This document shows, in pieces, positions 27,293-35,417 of a DNA stretch of 64,000 bases (within the stretch, counting starts at the first letter, position 1; each line of letters begins with the position of its first letter). A program made the position numbers and the translations under genes. Source of the stretch: UBA8752 sp965657965 (GTDB lineage: Bacteria > Bacteroidota > Bacteroidia > Flavobacteriales_D > Sanyastnellaceae). The stretch is from assembly GCA_965657965.1 (NCBI GenBank), contig CBFHQM010000008.1:1-64000 (forward strand), given 5' to 3'. The notes below the pieces were generated by a model that did no database searches, was not told where the DNA came from, and saw only the letters and a list, made by a program, of their open reading frames with translations.

Positions 27293-27888
27293 TTTTCTCT
27301 CAGTTTACGCCTCAGCAACTCCCGCAAATTGCGGCGTGCCTTGGCGTAGTTCGACTTCGACGTGCCCTCAGAAATTCCCAGTTGACCTGAGATTTCACGA
27401 TGGCTGTACTCCTCTATGGCATAGAGATTGAAGACCGCTCTGTACATCGGCGACAACCCTTCCATGGCTTCTAAGATGTCCATCTGCCCCAACCCTGACC
27501 ACTCCGGTCCTTCCTCTTCATCCGTCACTCTTGTTTCGGACAACACATCCAACATCTCTTCATTCTCCCCAACCCAATGCAGGTTCTTGTTGGCTCGAAG
27601 GGCATCGATGGCCAAGTTGACCATGATGCGCCGCATCCAACCTTCGAAGGAGCCTTTGAACGTGTATCCGCCAACATTGCGAAACACTTTAAGATATCCA
27701 TCCTGCAAAACGTCCAGCGCCTCCTGCTCGTTGGGGATATAGCGTCGAATCGCCAGCAACATTTTCGATGCAAATGCCTCGTAAATGCGTTGTTGACCCA
27801 ACTGCTCACCCGCTTGCGCCGCCAAAACCCAACTTCTCAGCTGTTCTGGCGATGGAGGTTGTAACGAAGGATTGACGAAACGATTCAC
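27289..27888 (-). CDS. ECF-type RNA polymerase sigma-70 factor
   Basis: A 199-residue protein with sigma region 2 (AFASKMLLAIRRYI, then EALDVLQDGYLKVFRNVGGY and GSFEGWMRRIMVNLAID, residues about 45-115). After a variable acidic linker comes region 4 (MEGLSPMYRAVFNLYAIEEY, HREISGQLGISEGTSKSNYA, residues about 140-190), a helix-turn-helix that reads -35/-33 elements. There is no region 1 or 3, so it is an ECF factor of the kind abundant in Bacteroidota. GTG is the apparent start. Overlap with the membrane PKD gene suggests that protein controls its activity, and that the T9SS cargo gene downstream is among its targets. Confidence 0.93.
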   Translation of the reverse strand: MNRFVNPSLQPPSPEQLRSWVLAAQAGEQLGQQRIYEAFASKMLLAIRRYIPNEQEALDVLQDGYLKVFRNVGGYTFKGSFEGWMRRIMVNLAIDALRANKNLHWVGENEEMLDVLSETRVTDEEEGPEWSGLGQMDILEAMEGLSPMYRAVFNLYAIEEYSHREISGQLGISEGTSKSNYAKARRNLRELLRRKLREK

Positions 27889-28004
27889 GGATGGTTGCTT
27901 CTAAGACTTCGCCCATTCACAAATCAAGTGAATCAAGACGCTGACTCGAGCAATATCGAAAGTCCAAAGCACTTTTAAACGCCACCAGCGTTTAGTTTCG
28001 CACC

Positions 28005-29156
28005 ATGCGTGTTGTGGTAGGCCTTTCTGGAGGAGTGGACAGCAGTGTGACGGCTCTGCTGTTGCAACAACAAGGCCATGAAGTCATTGGCATTTTCATG
28101 CGCAATTGGGTCGATGACACCGTGACCATTGACAATGCCTGTCCTTGGGTGGATGACGCCAATGACGCCCTACTGGTGGCCCAACATTTGGGCATCCCGT
28201 TCCAAGTGATTGATTTATCCGACGCCTACAAGGAGCGCATCGTAGAACACATGTTTGCTGAGTACGCTGCAGGACGCACGCCCAATCCAGACGTTTTGTG
28301 CAACCGCGAAATCAAATTCGACTTGTTTCGGTCGGCGGCAAAACAGTTGGGCGCAGACGCCGTAGCCACAGGTCACTACTGCCGAAAAGACACCACGCCC
28401 GATGGCGTCCACCGATTGCTGGCCGGTCAAGACGGAAACAAAGACCAGAGCTACTTTTTGTGCCAAATCGATCAAGCCCAACTGGCCGACGCCTTGTTCC
28501 CGATCGGTGAGCTTGAGAAACCAGAAGTGCGCCGGTTGGCCAAAGCTTCCGGTTTGCCCACAGCCGACAAAAAAGACAGCCAAGGACTTTGTTTTATCGG
28601 CAAGGTGAAATTGCCCGACTTCTTACAACAGCAGCTTGCCGTCGAACACGGCCCCATCGTCGAAATCCCAGCTGGAGCGGTCATCCAAGGCGAAAACCTT
28701 TGGGACCCCCCTGCTTTTGACCTCGGTCAATCCCTTGAGTTGGGACATCATCCTGGTGCGCATTTCTTTACCATCGGTCAGAGAAAAGGACTGCATCTGG
28801 GAGGACGCAAGGAGCCCATGTTTGTGATTGGAAAGGACATGTCCAAAAACACCCTCTTTGTAGGGGAGTCTGATCGTCATCCCGGATTGCTCCGCAGGGG
28901 TCTGAGCATGGCTCAGACAGAAGTGCACTGGCTGAGGACCGATTTGATTCCTGAATGGGCCGAACCGATGCGGGTGCTTGCTCGCTTCCGATACAGGCAA
29001 CCTCTGCAAGCGGCCACGCTCACTTTGTGGGGCGACGATCAACCGGCCACTCTTGTTTTTGACGCCCCTCAATCTGGAATTGCACCGGGACAATTCGCCG
29101 CTTGGCACGATGCCGAAACCGGAGAGGAAGTGCTCGGCAGCGGCGTCATCTCCTGA
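28005..29156 (+). CDS. mnmA: tRNA-specific 2-thiouridylase MnmA
   Basis: The 383-residue enzyme installs the 2-thio group of uridine 34 in tRNA-Lys, -Glu and -Gln. It has the PP-loop ATP site VVGLSGGVDSSV (residues about 4-15) and NPDVLCNREIKF carrying the first catalytic Cys. KDQSYFLCQI and SQGLCFIGKVKLPDFL, with the second catalytic Cys, follow, and then the C-terminal beta-barrel (FTIGQRKGLHLGG). It is divergent from the ECF sigma gene. A near-consensus TAGTTTCG box stands 4 nt before the ATG. Confidence 0.96.
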   Translation: MRVVVGLSGGVDSSVTALLLQQQGHEVIGIFMRNWVDDTVTIDNACPWVDDANDALLVAQHLGIPFQVIDLSDAYKERIVEHMFAEYAAGRTPNPDVLCNREIKFDLFRSAAKQLGADAVATGHYCRKDTTPDGVHRLLAGQDGNKDQSYFLCQIDQAQLADALFPIGELEKPEVRRLAKASGLPTADKKDSQGLCFIGKVKLPDFLQQQLAVEHGPIVEIPAGAVIQGENLWDPPAFDLGQSLELGHHPGAHFFTIGQRKGLHLGGRKEPMFVIGKDMSKNTLFVGESDRHPGLLRRGLSMAQTEVHWLRTDLIPEWAEPMRVLARFRYRQPLQAATLTLWGDDQPATLVFDAPQSGIAPGQFAAWHDAETGEEVLGSGVIS

Positions 29157-29174
29157 TCCCGTTGCCCGTTTGAC

Positions 29175-30158
29175 TTAAACGTTGCCCTTTAACAGGTAGA
29201 TGTTGCGTCCTGGGGCATTCCGGGTAATGAGCTCCCCAAGGAATCCCGCAAGGAACAATTGCAGCCCCATCATCATGGAAACCAGCGCCACGTAAAAAGC
29301 ACTGATGTCTGCAATGTTTTTGGCTGGCCAACCCTGAGACAAGGCCACCATTTTGTAGCTCCCTATTCCGGTGAACAGAAGGAGACCGACAACAAACATG
29401 AGGGTGCCCACAACCCCAAAAAGGTGCATGGGCTTGTTGCCAAACCGACCGAGAAAAGCAATGGTAAGAAGGTCCAAGAAGCCATTGACAAAGCGCTCCA
29501 AGCCAAACTTGGTCGTGCCGTACTTCCTCGCCCTGTGCTGAACCACCTGCTCTCCGATTTTGGAGAAGCCCGCCTGCTTTGCGAGCACGGGGATGTAGCG
29601 GTGCATTTCCCCATTGACTTCCACTGCCCGAACCACTTCTCTTCGATAGGCCTTGAGTCCACAATTGAAATCATGAAGGTGGATGCCACTCACACGCCGG
29701 GTCGCCCAATTGTAAAGTTTGGTCGGGACCGTTTTTGTAAGGGGGTCGTAGCGTTTCTTTTTCCATCCGCTCACGATGTCCAAGCCATCTTCTAGAATGC
29801 GACGCTCCAATTCAGGCACCTCGTCTGGACTGTCTTGCAAGTCCGCATCCATGGTAATGACCACTTTGCCGCGAACCACCTTAAATCCAGAATGAAGCGC
29901 TGCGCTCTTCCCGTGGTTTCTTGCAAAACTGATGCCCCTGACTTTCTCACCGTAACTCGCCTTCAAATCTTGGACAATTTGCCACGATTGATCGGTTGAC
30001 CCGTCGTCGACAAACACCACTTCGTAGCGTCTGTTTTCAAGAACACGGTCAATCCAAGACATCAACTCGGGCAAGCTTTCCTCCTCATTATAAAGGGGAA
30101 CAACAATGCTCAAGTCCATGTCGGCCTGTAGCGGGGAGGTCAGTGCTTCTGTATCCAC
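29175..30158 (-). CDS. GT2 family polyprenyl-phosphate glycosyltransferase (DPM1/GtrB type)
   Basis: A GT-A fold enzyme with SIVVPLYNEEESLPEL, EVVFVDDGSTDQSWQ, the DADLQDSPDEVP metal/nucleotide motif and HDFNCGLKAYRREVV. Two transmembrane helices close the protein (GVVGTLMFVVGLLLFTGIG and ISAFYVALVSMMMGLQLFL), typical of GtrB/ArnC-like enzymes that transfer a sugar from a nucleotide donor to polyprenyl phosphate at the inner membrane. The GTG at 30158 gives 327 residues; the ATG at 30119 (MDLSIV) gives 314 and is the more family-like start. Its product could feed the GT-C enzyme encoded at 15449. It converges on mnmA with 18 bases between. Confidence 0.9.
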   Translation of the reverse strand: MDTEALTSPLQADMDLSIVVPLYNEEESLPELMSWIDRVLENRRYEVVFVDDGSTDQSWQIVQDLKASYGEKVRGISFARNHGKSAALHSGFKVVRGKVVITMDADLQDSPDEVPELERRILEDGLDIVSGWKKKRYDPLTKTVPTKLYNWATRRVSGIHLHDFNCGLKAYRREVVRAVEVNGEMHRYIPVLAKQAGFSKIGEQVVQHRARKYGTTKFGLERFVNGFLDLLTIAFLGRFGNKPMHLFGVVGTLMFVVGLLLFTGIGSYKMVALSQGWPAKNIADISAFYVALVSMMMGLQLFLAGFLGELITRNAPGRNIYLLKGNV

Positions 30159-30194
30159 GGGTCAATTGTGTCTTCACCAAAGGTGATGTGCAAG

Positions 30195-30878
30195 TTACGC
30201 TTTGCCACTCAAGCCGAGTGAGCTGGACCTGCGCTGGAGAATGGCCGAAACTATGAGGGCAAACAGCGCCACCCAAACTGCACTCAGCATGCCATCCCTA
30301 ACCTGCCCCCAAAGGGTCAGCGTCTTTTCTGCCTCTTCTTGGAAGAGGGACATCAAATCCGAGGCACTCATTCCATTGGCTGAGGCACTCAATCCGAGCA
30401 TGGCATAAGCTTCCATTGAGGTTTCCACCACCAGATCTACATAAGGCGCTTTCAAGTCTGGCCGNNNNNNNNNNNNNNNNNNNNNNNNNNNNNNNNNNNN
30501 NNNNNNNNNNNNNNNNNNNNNNNNNNNNNNNNNNNNNNNNNNNNNNNNNNNNNNNNNNNNCCGTAACACATGAAACAGCAACAGATTGAAAAGATTGTAG
30601 CCCAAACGCGCCAACCAACCTCCAAACCAAGCCAAGCCAAAAGCCCGCCCAAAAGACAATGTGCCTTCTTGCTCACGCACCGTGAGCAAAATCATGACCA
30701 TTACAGCCACCACCACCATGAGAACAAAAGGTGTGGCCCATGACCCCAACATGGACTCAAAATTCACCAGGTACATGAGCAGGTAGCCTACCAAAATCAA
30801 GAATGCACCGGCCAAGGCATGTCCGAACACGCAGTTCGGCAACAGTGAAGGTGGGATTTCGGTGTCTTTTTCCATCAT
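30195..30878 (-). CDS. DUF4199 family membrane protein (interrupted by a scaffold gap)
   Basis: The N-terminal half (about 105 residues) has three hydrophobic helices and the DUF4199-like pattern LVGYLLMYLVNF...VREQEGTLSFGRAFGLAWFGGW. The C-terminal half has an amphipathic region and a final helix (VWVALFALIVSAIL). A 96-base N run (30465-30560) removes about 32 residues; both sides stay in the same frame. DUF4199 proteins are small Bacteroidota membrane proteins of unknown function, often near GT2 glycosyltransferases, as here. Start at the first of two adjacent ATGs; either may be used. Confidence 0.8.
   Translation of the reverse strand: MMEKDTEIPPSLLPNCVFGHALAGAFLILVGYLLMYLVNFESMLGSWATPFVLMVVVAVMVMILLTVREQEGTLSFGRAFGLAWFGGWLARLGYNLFNLLLFHVLRXXXXXXXXXXXXXXXXXXXXXXXXXXXXXXXXRPDLKAPYVDLVVETSMEAYAMLGLSASANGMSASDLMSLFQEEAEKTLTLWGQVRDGMLSAVWVALFALIVSAILQRRSSSLGLSGKA
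30465..30560. other. Scaffold gap (96 N)
   Basis: Ninety-six ambiguous bases inside the DUF4199 gene. The flanks are in frame with each other, so the length is compatible with the true one. Confidence 0.99.
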
Positions 30879-30926
30879 TTTGGCAACTCAGTGCCCGGTG
30901 AAAATACACTTGCCGTCCCGCTGTCC

Positions 30927-30934
30927 TACATTTG
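30927..30934 (+). promoter_or_regulatory. -7 promoter box TACATTTG for the SRP RNA
   Basis: TACATTTG matches TAnnTTTG exactly and ends 5 nt before the first base of the predicted SRP RNA, the distance expected for the -7 element. A TTG at 30910-30912 is upstream but at a short spacing (14 nt). Confidence 0.65.
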
Positions 30935-30939
30935 TCTCT

Positions 30940-31039
30940 GAGGGCAAGTCTCCCACGACCAGCTCCCACTCAATCCCCCAGGGTCGGAAGGCAGCAAGGG
31001 TAGGTGGTCGATGCGGTGCGATGGGAATCGCTTGCCCTC
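30940..31039 (+). ncRNA. ffs: Signal recognition particle RNA (4.5S, small bacterial type)
   Basis: The conserved apical core is present: CAGGGTCGGAAGGCAGCAAG with the GGAA tetraloop at 30986-30989 and the asymmetric-loop partner sequences on both sides. The outer ends pair: GAGGGCAAG (30940-30948) with CTTGCCCTC (31031-31039), and CTCCCA with TGGGA inside them. This gives a hairpin of about 100 nt. A T-rich CTCTTTTT follows. The RNA forms the SRP with Ffh and targets membrane and exported proteins co-translationally. Ends are set from the terminal helix. Confidence 0.93.
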
Positions 31040-31049
31040 TCTTTTTCCC

Positions 31050-31874
31050 ATGTCAACATCCTTCCACGCCCAAGCCAAGGTCGTCCTCGTTACCGGTGCC
31101 ACCACCGGAATTGGCGCGTCCATTGCAGGTGTTCTCGCCAAGGCTGGACATCGCGTTTGGGGCACAGGTCGGCGGGTAGAAACCCGTGAGCCACAGCCCG
31201 GGATTCCGGGATCGGTTGCCCTTGACGTAACCCAACCGGATTCAGTAGCCCGGGCCCTAGAAATGATTGCGTCTCACGATGGACGGCTCGACGCCGTTGT
31301 GAACAATGCGGGAATTGGCATGATGGGCGCAATGAGCGACACTCATGAAGAGGAGTTGTTGTCGGTCTATAAAACCAACGTTCTCGGCCTGCATACGGTG
31401 AGCCGGCTCAGCACACCTTATTTGGTGGCTTCCAAAGGGCATCTTCTGCATGTGGGCAGCGTCGCGGGTGTCGTGGGTCTTCCCTTTCGCGGCGTCTATT
31501 GCAGTTCCAAAGCGGCGGTGGAACTGATCGCAGAAGCGCAAAGCATGGAGCTCGCCCGACACGGCGTTCGAGTGACCGTCCTGAGGCCTGGCGATTTCAA
31601 AACGGCCATCAACAACAACCGCTTGAGGGTGGCTGCGCCCGATTTGCAAATCAACCCCGGATTTGAAGCGGTTTGCGAAGCTGTCAATGCAGAAGTTGCC
31701 CACGCAAAAGACCCGGAAGACATGGGCAAGGCGGTGCTCAAACTGCTCGGTCAAAAGCGGCCTCCTCTGTATGTCACGGTGGCTCCTCCCCTCCAAAAAT
31801 TGGCCATTGCGCTCAAACGGTGCCTCCCGGCGCGCGCATTCGAGAAGCTGATTGCAAGACGGTATCCGCTTTAA
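31050..31874 (+). CDS. Short-chain dehydrogenase/reductase
   Basis: A 274-residue classical SDR with the NAD(P) site VTGATTGIGASIAGVLAKAG, then NNAGIGMMG, the catalytic Ser in HVGSVAGVVG and YCSSKAAVE containing Tyr and Lys (residues about 150-160). RPGDFKTAI follows. The Arg pair after the glycine motif (GTGRRVE) suggests NADP(H). Substrate unknown. The ATG lies only 10 bases after the SRP RNA, directly after its T-run, with no separate promoter visible; the gene may depend on read-through from ffs. Confidence 0.9.
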   Translation: MSTSFHAQAKVVLVTGATTGIGASIAGVLAKAGHRVWGTGRRVETREPQPGIPGSVALDVTQPDSVARALEMIASHDGRLDAVVNNAGIGMMGAMSDTHEEELLSVYKTNVLGLHTVSRLSTPYLVASKGHLLHVGSVAGVVGLPFRGVYCSSKAAVELIAEAQSMELARHGVRVTVLRPGDFKTAINNNRLRVAAPDLQINPGFEAVCEAVNAEVAHAKDPEDMGKAVLKLLGQKRPPLYVTVAPPLQKLAIALKRCLPARAFEKLIARRYPL

Positions 31875-31910
31875 CGCGAATTAAACCACCGTCTTCCCCA
31901 ACTTTGGGGC

Positions 31911-33434
31911 ATGACCGGAACCGACATCGCCCCCGAAGGCATTCGTCCCATTCAGAAAGTACTGGTGGCCAACCGCGGAGAGATTGCACTTCGCATCATG
32001 CGCACCCTCCGCAGCATGGGCATACGAAGTGTGGCCGTCTACTCCGATGTAGATGCCCACATGCCCTTTGCACGCTATGCCGACGAGGCGATCCACATTG
32101 GCCCTGCCACAGCTTCCGAAAGCTACCTGATTCCACAACGCATCTTGGATGCCGCAAAAGACGCGGGGGCCGACGCCATTCACCCCGGTTATGGCTTCCT
32201 GAGTGAAAACGCCGCTTTCGCTTCTGCCGTGGAGCAGGCGGGAATGGCTTTTATCGGCCCACGTCCCGAGAGCATTCAAACCATGGGCGATAAACTCTCG
32301 GCAAAAGAAGCCGTGGCCAAACAAAACGTTCCCTTGGTACCAGGCTCCGATGGAGAGGTTACCAACTTGGATGATGCCGAGCGCCTCGCGGAGGCCATTG
32401 GCTTTCCCATCATGGTCAAAGCGAGTGCAGGCGGTGGCGGAAAAGGCATGCGCGTGGTTCACGACCCTTCCCAACTCAGGGGGGAGACGGAGCGCGCCAT
32501 GAGTGAAGCCCGAAGTGCTTTTGGAAACGGAGCCGTGTTCCTAGAGCGGTTTGTAACCGAGCCTCGACACATCGAGATTCAAGTGCTGTGCGATGCCCAT
32601 GGAAATGGCGTTCACCTTTTCGAGCGGGAATGCAGCATTCAGCGGCGTCACCAAAAAGTTGTGGAGGAAGCCCCCAGTGCCTTGCTCGGCCCAGCTTTGC
32701 GCGACAAAATGGGTCGGTGCGCACTGGATTGTGCCAAAGCCTGTGGGTATGTCGGAGCAGGAACAGTGGAGTTCTTGGTTGACGCAGAGCGCAACTTTTA
32801 CTTCCTCGAAATGAACACGCGTCTCCAGGTCGAGCACCCTGTTACCGAAATGATCACCGGCGTCGACCTGGTGGAGGAACAAGTGCGCATCGCCAAAGGG
32901 GAACGCCTTCGAATGTGCCAAGAAGACTTGCACATCCAAGGCCATGCGATTGAACTTCGCGTCTACGCCGAAGATGTCCCCGCGGGATTCCTGCCTTCAA
33001 CTGGAACACTCTCCACCCATGTCGCACCAGAGGGTCCAGGCATCCGCGTAGATTCCGGAGTGGAACAGGGCGATGAGATTTCCATCCACTACGATCCCAT
33101 GATCTCCAAGCTTTGTGCGCACGGAATGGATCGAAACCAAGCCATCGAAAGGCTCAAACGGGCCATCGATGAATACCACATTCACGGCTTGGAAACCACA
33201 CTTGAATTTGGCCGCTACGTTTTGGACCACGACGCCTTTGTTTCCGGCCAATTTGACACCGGGTTTGTGGGAACCCACTTCGATGCAACCCGCTTTGAGC
33301 AATACCGTCAAGACCGCGCTGCGGGGCTAGATTGGTCCGCGGCGACAGCTGCACTCGAATCGAACGAAACCCAACACACCGCTTCCCCAATCTCCTCGAC
33401 GCCCTCGGCGTGGAAAGGGAGGTACAACTCTTGA
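31911..33434 (+). CDS. Biotin carboxylase subunit of an acyl-CoA carboxylase
   Basis: The 507-residue protein is a biotin carboxylase: KVLVANRGEIALRIMRTLR at the N-terminus, IHPGYGFLSENAAFA, the glycine-rich KASAGGGGKGMRVV (ATP-grasp P-loop), and HIEIQVLCDAHGN. ERECSIQRRHQKVVEEAPS and the catalytic FLEMNTRLQVEHPVTE complete the set. It carboxylates biotin on a separate carrier with ATP and bicarbonate. The length and the C-terminal DTGFVGTHFD resemble AccC/PccA-type subunits of acetyl- or propionyl-CoA carboxylases. No carrier or carboxyltransferase gene lies beside it, so the acyl-CoA specificity is open. Confidence 0.93.
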   Translation: MTGTDIAPEGIRPIQKVLVANRGEIALRIMRTLRSMGIRSVAVYSDVDAHMPFARYADEAIHIGPATASESYLIPQRILDAAKDAGADAIHPGYGFLSENAAFASAVEQAGMAFIGPRPESIQTMGDKLSAKEAVAKQNVPLVPGSDGEVTNLDDAERLAEAIGFPIMVKASAGGGGKGMRVVHDPSQLRGETERAMSEARSAFGNGAVFLERFVTEPRHIEIQVLCDAHGNGVHLFERECSIQRRHQKVVEEAPSALLGPALRDKMGRCALDCAKACGYVGAGTVEFLVDAERNFYFLEMNTRLQVEHPVTEMITGVDLVEEQVRIAKGERLRMCQEDLHIQGHAIELRVYAEDVPAGFLPSTGTLSTHVAPEGPGIRVDSGVEQGDEISIHYDPMISKLCAHGMDRNQAIERLKRAIDEYHIHGLETTLEFGRYVLDHDAFVSGQFDTGFVGTHFDATRFEQYRQDRAAGLDWSAATAALESNETQHTASPISSTPSAWKGRYNS

Positions 33435-33486
33435 ATAGTCGGGCCATTGCGCAACTTTTGAGTGACATTCTCGTTGAATTTGCGCG

Positions 33487-34101
33487 ATGATGCGCCTGTT
33501 GACTTCTGCTGTACTGACTTTTTTGTTCCTCTGTGGGGATCAAGTCTGCGCGCAGTCCGCAACAAAACCCGACAGCATTCCAGCCGTCGTTGTGCTCGAA
33601 ACTGCGGTGATCGAACCGGGGCCATCACTCCCCAAGGACCACAAATGTCAACCTGGGTCGAAGCGTTTCCACCGCCTCGAAAAACGTGTCCTTAAAGTTT
33701 GGCCGTATGCTGAATTTGCCGGGTTGGCAATGGATTCTCTCGAGAATGAGCTCGCATTCATTTCGGCCAAAAAGAACAGGAAAGCCCTGATCGCTGCCAA
33801 AGAAGAAGCCCTCAAAGCACGTTTCGAAGGCGAGCTCCGCCGGTTGACCATTCGGGAAGGCATCTTGCTCATCCGGCTCATCGACCGACAAGCTCAAAAA
33901 ACCACTTTTGGCGTGGTCCAAGAATTGAAAGGCCGTTTGAGCGCATTCATGTGGCAGGGCCTCGCGCGGATTTTTGGACATGACCTGAAGAGTGAATACG
34001 ACGCCGCAGGGGAAGATGCGGCCATTGAATACATTATTCAATGCCACGGTTTAGACCAAGCCAAGCCCAAAACCCCCGCGATTGCCGACTCCGTGAAATG
34101 A
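33487..34101 (+). CDS. DUF4294 exported protein
   Basis: A 204-residue protein with a signal peptide (TSAVLTFLFLCGDQVCAQ). The DUF4294 core comes next: FHRLEKRVLKVWPYAEFAG, then RLTIREGILLIRLIDRQ and FGVVQELKGRLSAFMWQGLA, then IFGHDLKSEYD. It is a Bacteroidota-specific family of unknown function with a basic, coiled-coil-like middle. A near-consensus TGAATTTG box ends 4 nt before the ATG, so it is probably transcribed on its own after the biotin carboxylase gene. Confidence 0.9.
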   Translation: MMRLLTSAVLTFLFLCGDQVCAQSATKPDSIPAVVVLETAVIEPGPSLPKDHKCQPGSKRFHRLEKRVLKVWPYAEFAGLAMDSLENELAFISAKKNRKALIAAKEEALKARFEGELRRLTIREGILLIRLIDRQAQKTTFGVVQELKGRLSAFMWQGLARIFGHDLKSEYDAAGEDAAIEYIIQCHGLDQAKPKTPAIADSVK

Positions 34102-34150
34102 ACCGCAAATTGGTGGGCCCAAAGTGCGCCTACGCCTTTGGCTCCCTCGT

Positions 34151-34158
34151 TATCTTTG
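34151..34158 (+). promoter_or_regulatory. -7 promoter box TATCTTTG for the exonuclease-ccm operon
   Basis: TATCTTTGCC is a perfect TAnnTTTGC match ending 6 nt before the ATG of the exonuclease gene. Transcription would begin at about the start codon, giving a leaderless or near-leaderless mRNA. No well-spaced -33 TTTG is seen. Confidence 0.55.
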
Positions 34159-34164
34159 CCGCGC

Positions 34165-34722
34165 ATGGAGAAAGCGTTTATCCTGTATGATTTGGAAGCG
34201 ACGTGCTGGAGAACCAGCCGTCCAAAGCGCGTGGAGATCATCGAAGTCGGGGCCGTCAAAGTCAACGAGAAACTCGAAGTCGTGAGTGAGTTTTGTGCCT
34301 TCGTGCGGCCAATCATGCACCCTGTCATCAGTAAGTTCTGCACCTCACTGACCTCCATTCGTCAATCCGATGTAGACAGAGCCTCCCAATTTGATGAGGT
34401 CATGGAAGACTACGAAGATTGGATGGGCGTGGGCGTAAAAGACGTCATCCCACTGAGCTGGGGCGAGTTTGACAAGCGTCAGCTCAATACAGATGCCCAA
34501 CTTCACAGCATGCAATTGGACTGGTTGGATGCCCACGTCTGCTTTCAAAAACACTACGGAAAGTGGAAGGCTGCCAAAAACCAAGTTGGGCTCAAGAACG
34601 CACTCGAAACAGAAGAAATCACTTGGTCTGGAACTGAACACCGCGCCATTGATGATGCCCGAAACATGGCCGAATTGTTTTGTAAAGTCGCCGGGCAAAT
34701 CCCGAGCCTCAAGCTTGGTTGA
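34165..34722 (+). CDS. DEDDh-family 3'-5' exonuclease
   Basis: A 185-residue protein with the ExoI motif FILYDLEATCW (DxE, residues about 6-16), ExoII-like SWGEFDKRQL and ExoIII EHRAIDDARNMAELF with the catalytic His and Asp. This is the ERI1/KapD-type branch of RNase-T-like exonucleases, which trim RNA or ssDNA ends. Its stop overlaps the ccmB ATG (TGATG), so it leads the cytochrome c maturation operon; a functional link with Ccm is not known and the coupling may be only positional. Confidence 0.88.
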   Translation: MEKAFILYDLEATCWRTSRPKRVEIIEVGAVKVNEKLEVVSEFCAFVRPIMHPVISKFCTSLTSIRQSDVDRASQFDEVMEDYEDWMGVGVKDVIPLSWGEFDKRQLNTDAQLHSMQLDWLDAHVCFQKHYGKWKAAKNQVGLKNALETEEITWSGTEHRAIDDARNMAELFCKVAGQIPSLKLG

Positions 34723-35417
34723 TGGCCATTGGCTTCTCCAGTACGTTAAAAACAGCGCTTGCTGTGGCCAGTATGGAGTGGCGCCTTGAATGGCGCCAGG
34801 GACATCAACTGGCGTCCGTCGGCCTCTTTGCCATCGCCTCTGTCTACGTGGCGTTTCAAGCGGCTGACCGTGAAACTGCGACCGGCGCATGGACGGCCAT
34901 GCTCTGGCTGGTCTACCTCTTTAGTGGATTCACAGCCGTCGGCCGCCTCTTCGATCGCGAGCGTACTTCAACCCGTCGATATCTCCAATGGACAGTCGAA
35001 CCGATGGGCCTAATTGTGGGGAAGTTGGCCCATGCCGTCTTGACCACCACCGCATTGACCGCTTTGGTCTTTGCCGCATTTGTTCTCTTTTTGGGATGGC
35101 CCACTGGCATCGAATCAGCCAGCCGCCCCGGCTTGCTCATTCTAAGTGCCTGGCTGGGCGGCTTCTCCATGACCACCACCCTTGTCTTTGTGACCGCAAT
35201 GGCCTCTCAAGTGCAATCTGGCAGCGGCGCATTGGGCGCAGTTTTAGGTCTACCCTTGCTCCTGCCCCAGTTGATTTTGGTGACCCGTTTTACACGTGGT
35301 GCACTGGATGGCACGCCTTGGGGAATGCTCGGTGAGTTGCCTTTGTTCCTCGCTGCGTTGAGTGCAGGCACCAGCGTCATCGCGTGCATTCTCTTCCCGT
35401 ACATTTGGCGGGCATGA
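34722..35417 (+). CDS. ccmB: Heme exporter protein CcmB
   Basis: A 231-residue membrane protein with six predicted helices. It has the CcmB pattern: MEWRLEWRQ at the start, WLVYLFSGFTAVGRLFDRER in the second helix/loop and GSGALGAVLGLPLLLPQLIL later. CcmB is the permease part of the CcmAB(CD) ABC complex that releases holo-CcmE in c-type cytochrome maturation. CcmA is not encoded beside it. The start overlaps the exonuclease stop, and its stop overlaps the ccmC ATG (ATGA). Confidence 0.9.
   Translation: MAIGFSSTLKTALAVASMEWRLEWRQGHQLASVGLFAIASVYVAFQAADRETATGAWTAMLWLVYLFSGFTAVGRLFDRERTSTRRYLQWTVEPMGLIVGKLAHAVLTTTALTALVFAAFVLFLGWPTGIESASRPGLLILSAWLGGFSMTTTLVFVTAMASQVQSGSGALGAVLGLPLLLPQLILVTRFTRGALDGTPWGMLGELPLFLAALSAGTSVIACILFPYIWRA

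Noticed and set aside
33435..33486. A small gene between the biotin carboxylase and DUF4294 genes
   Set aside because: The gap is 52 bases and holds only the candidate TGAATTTG box.
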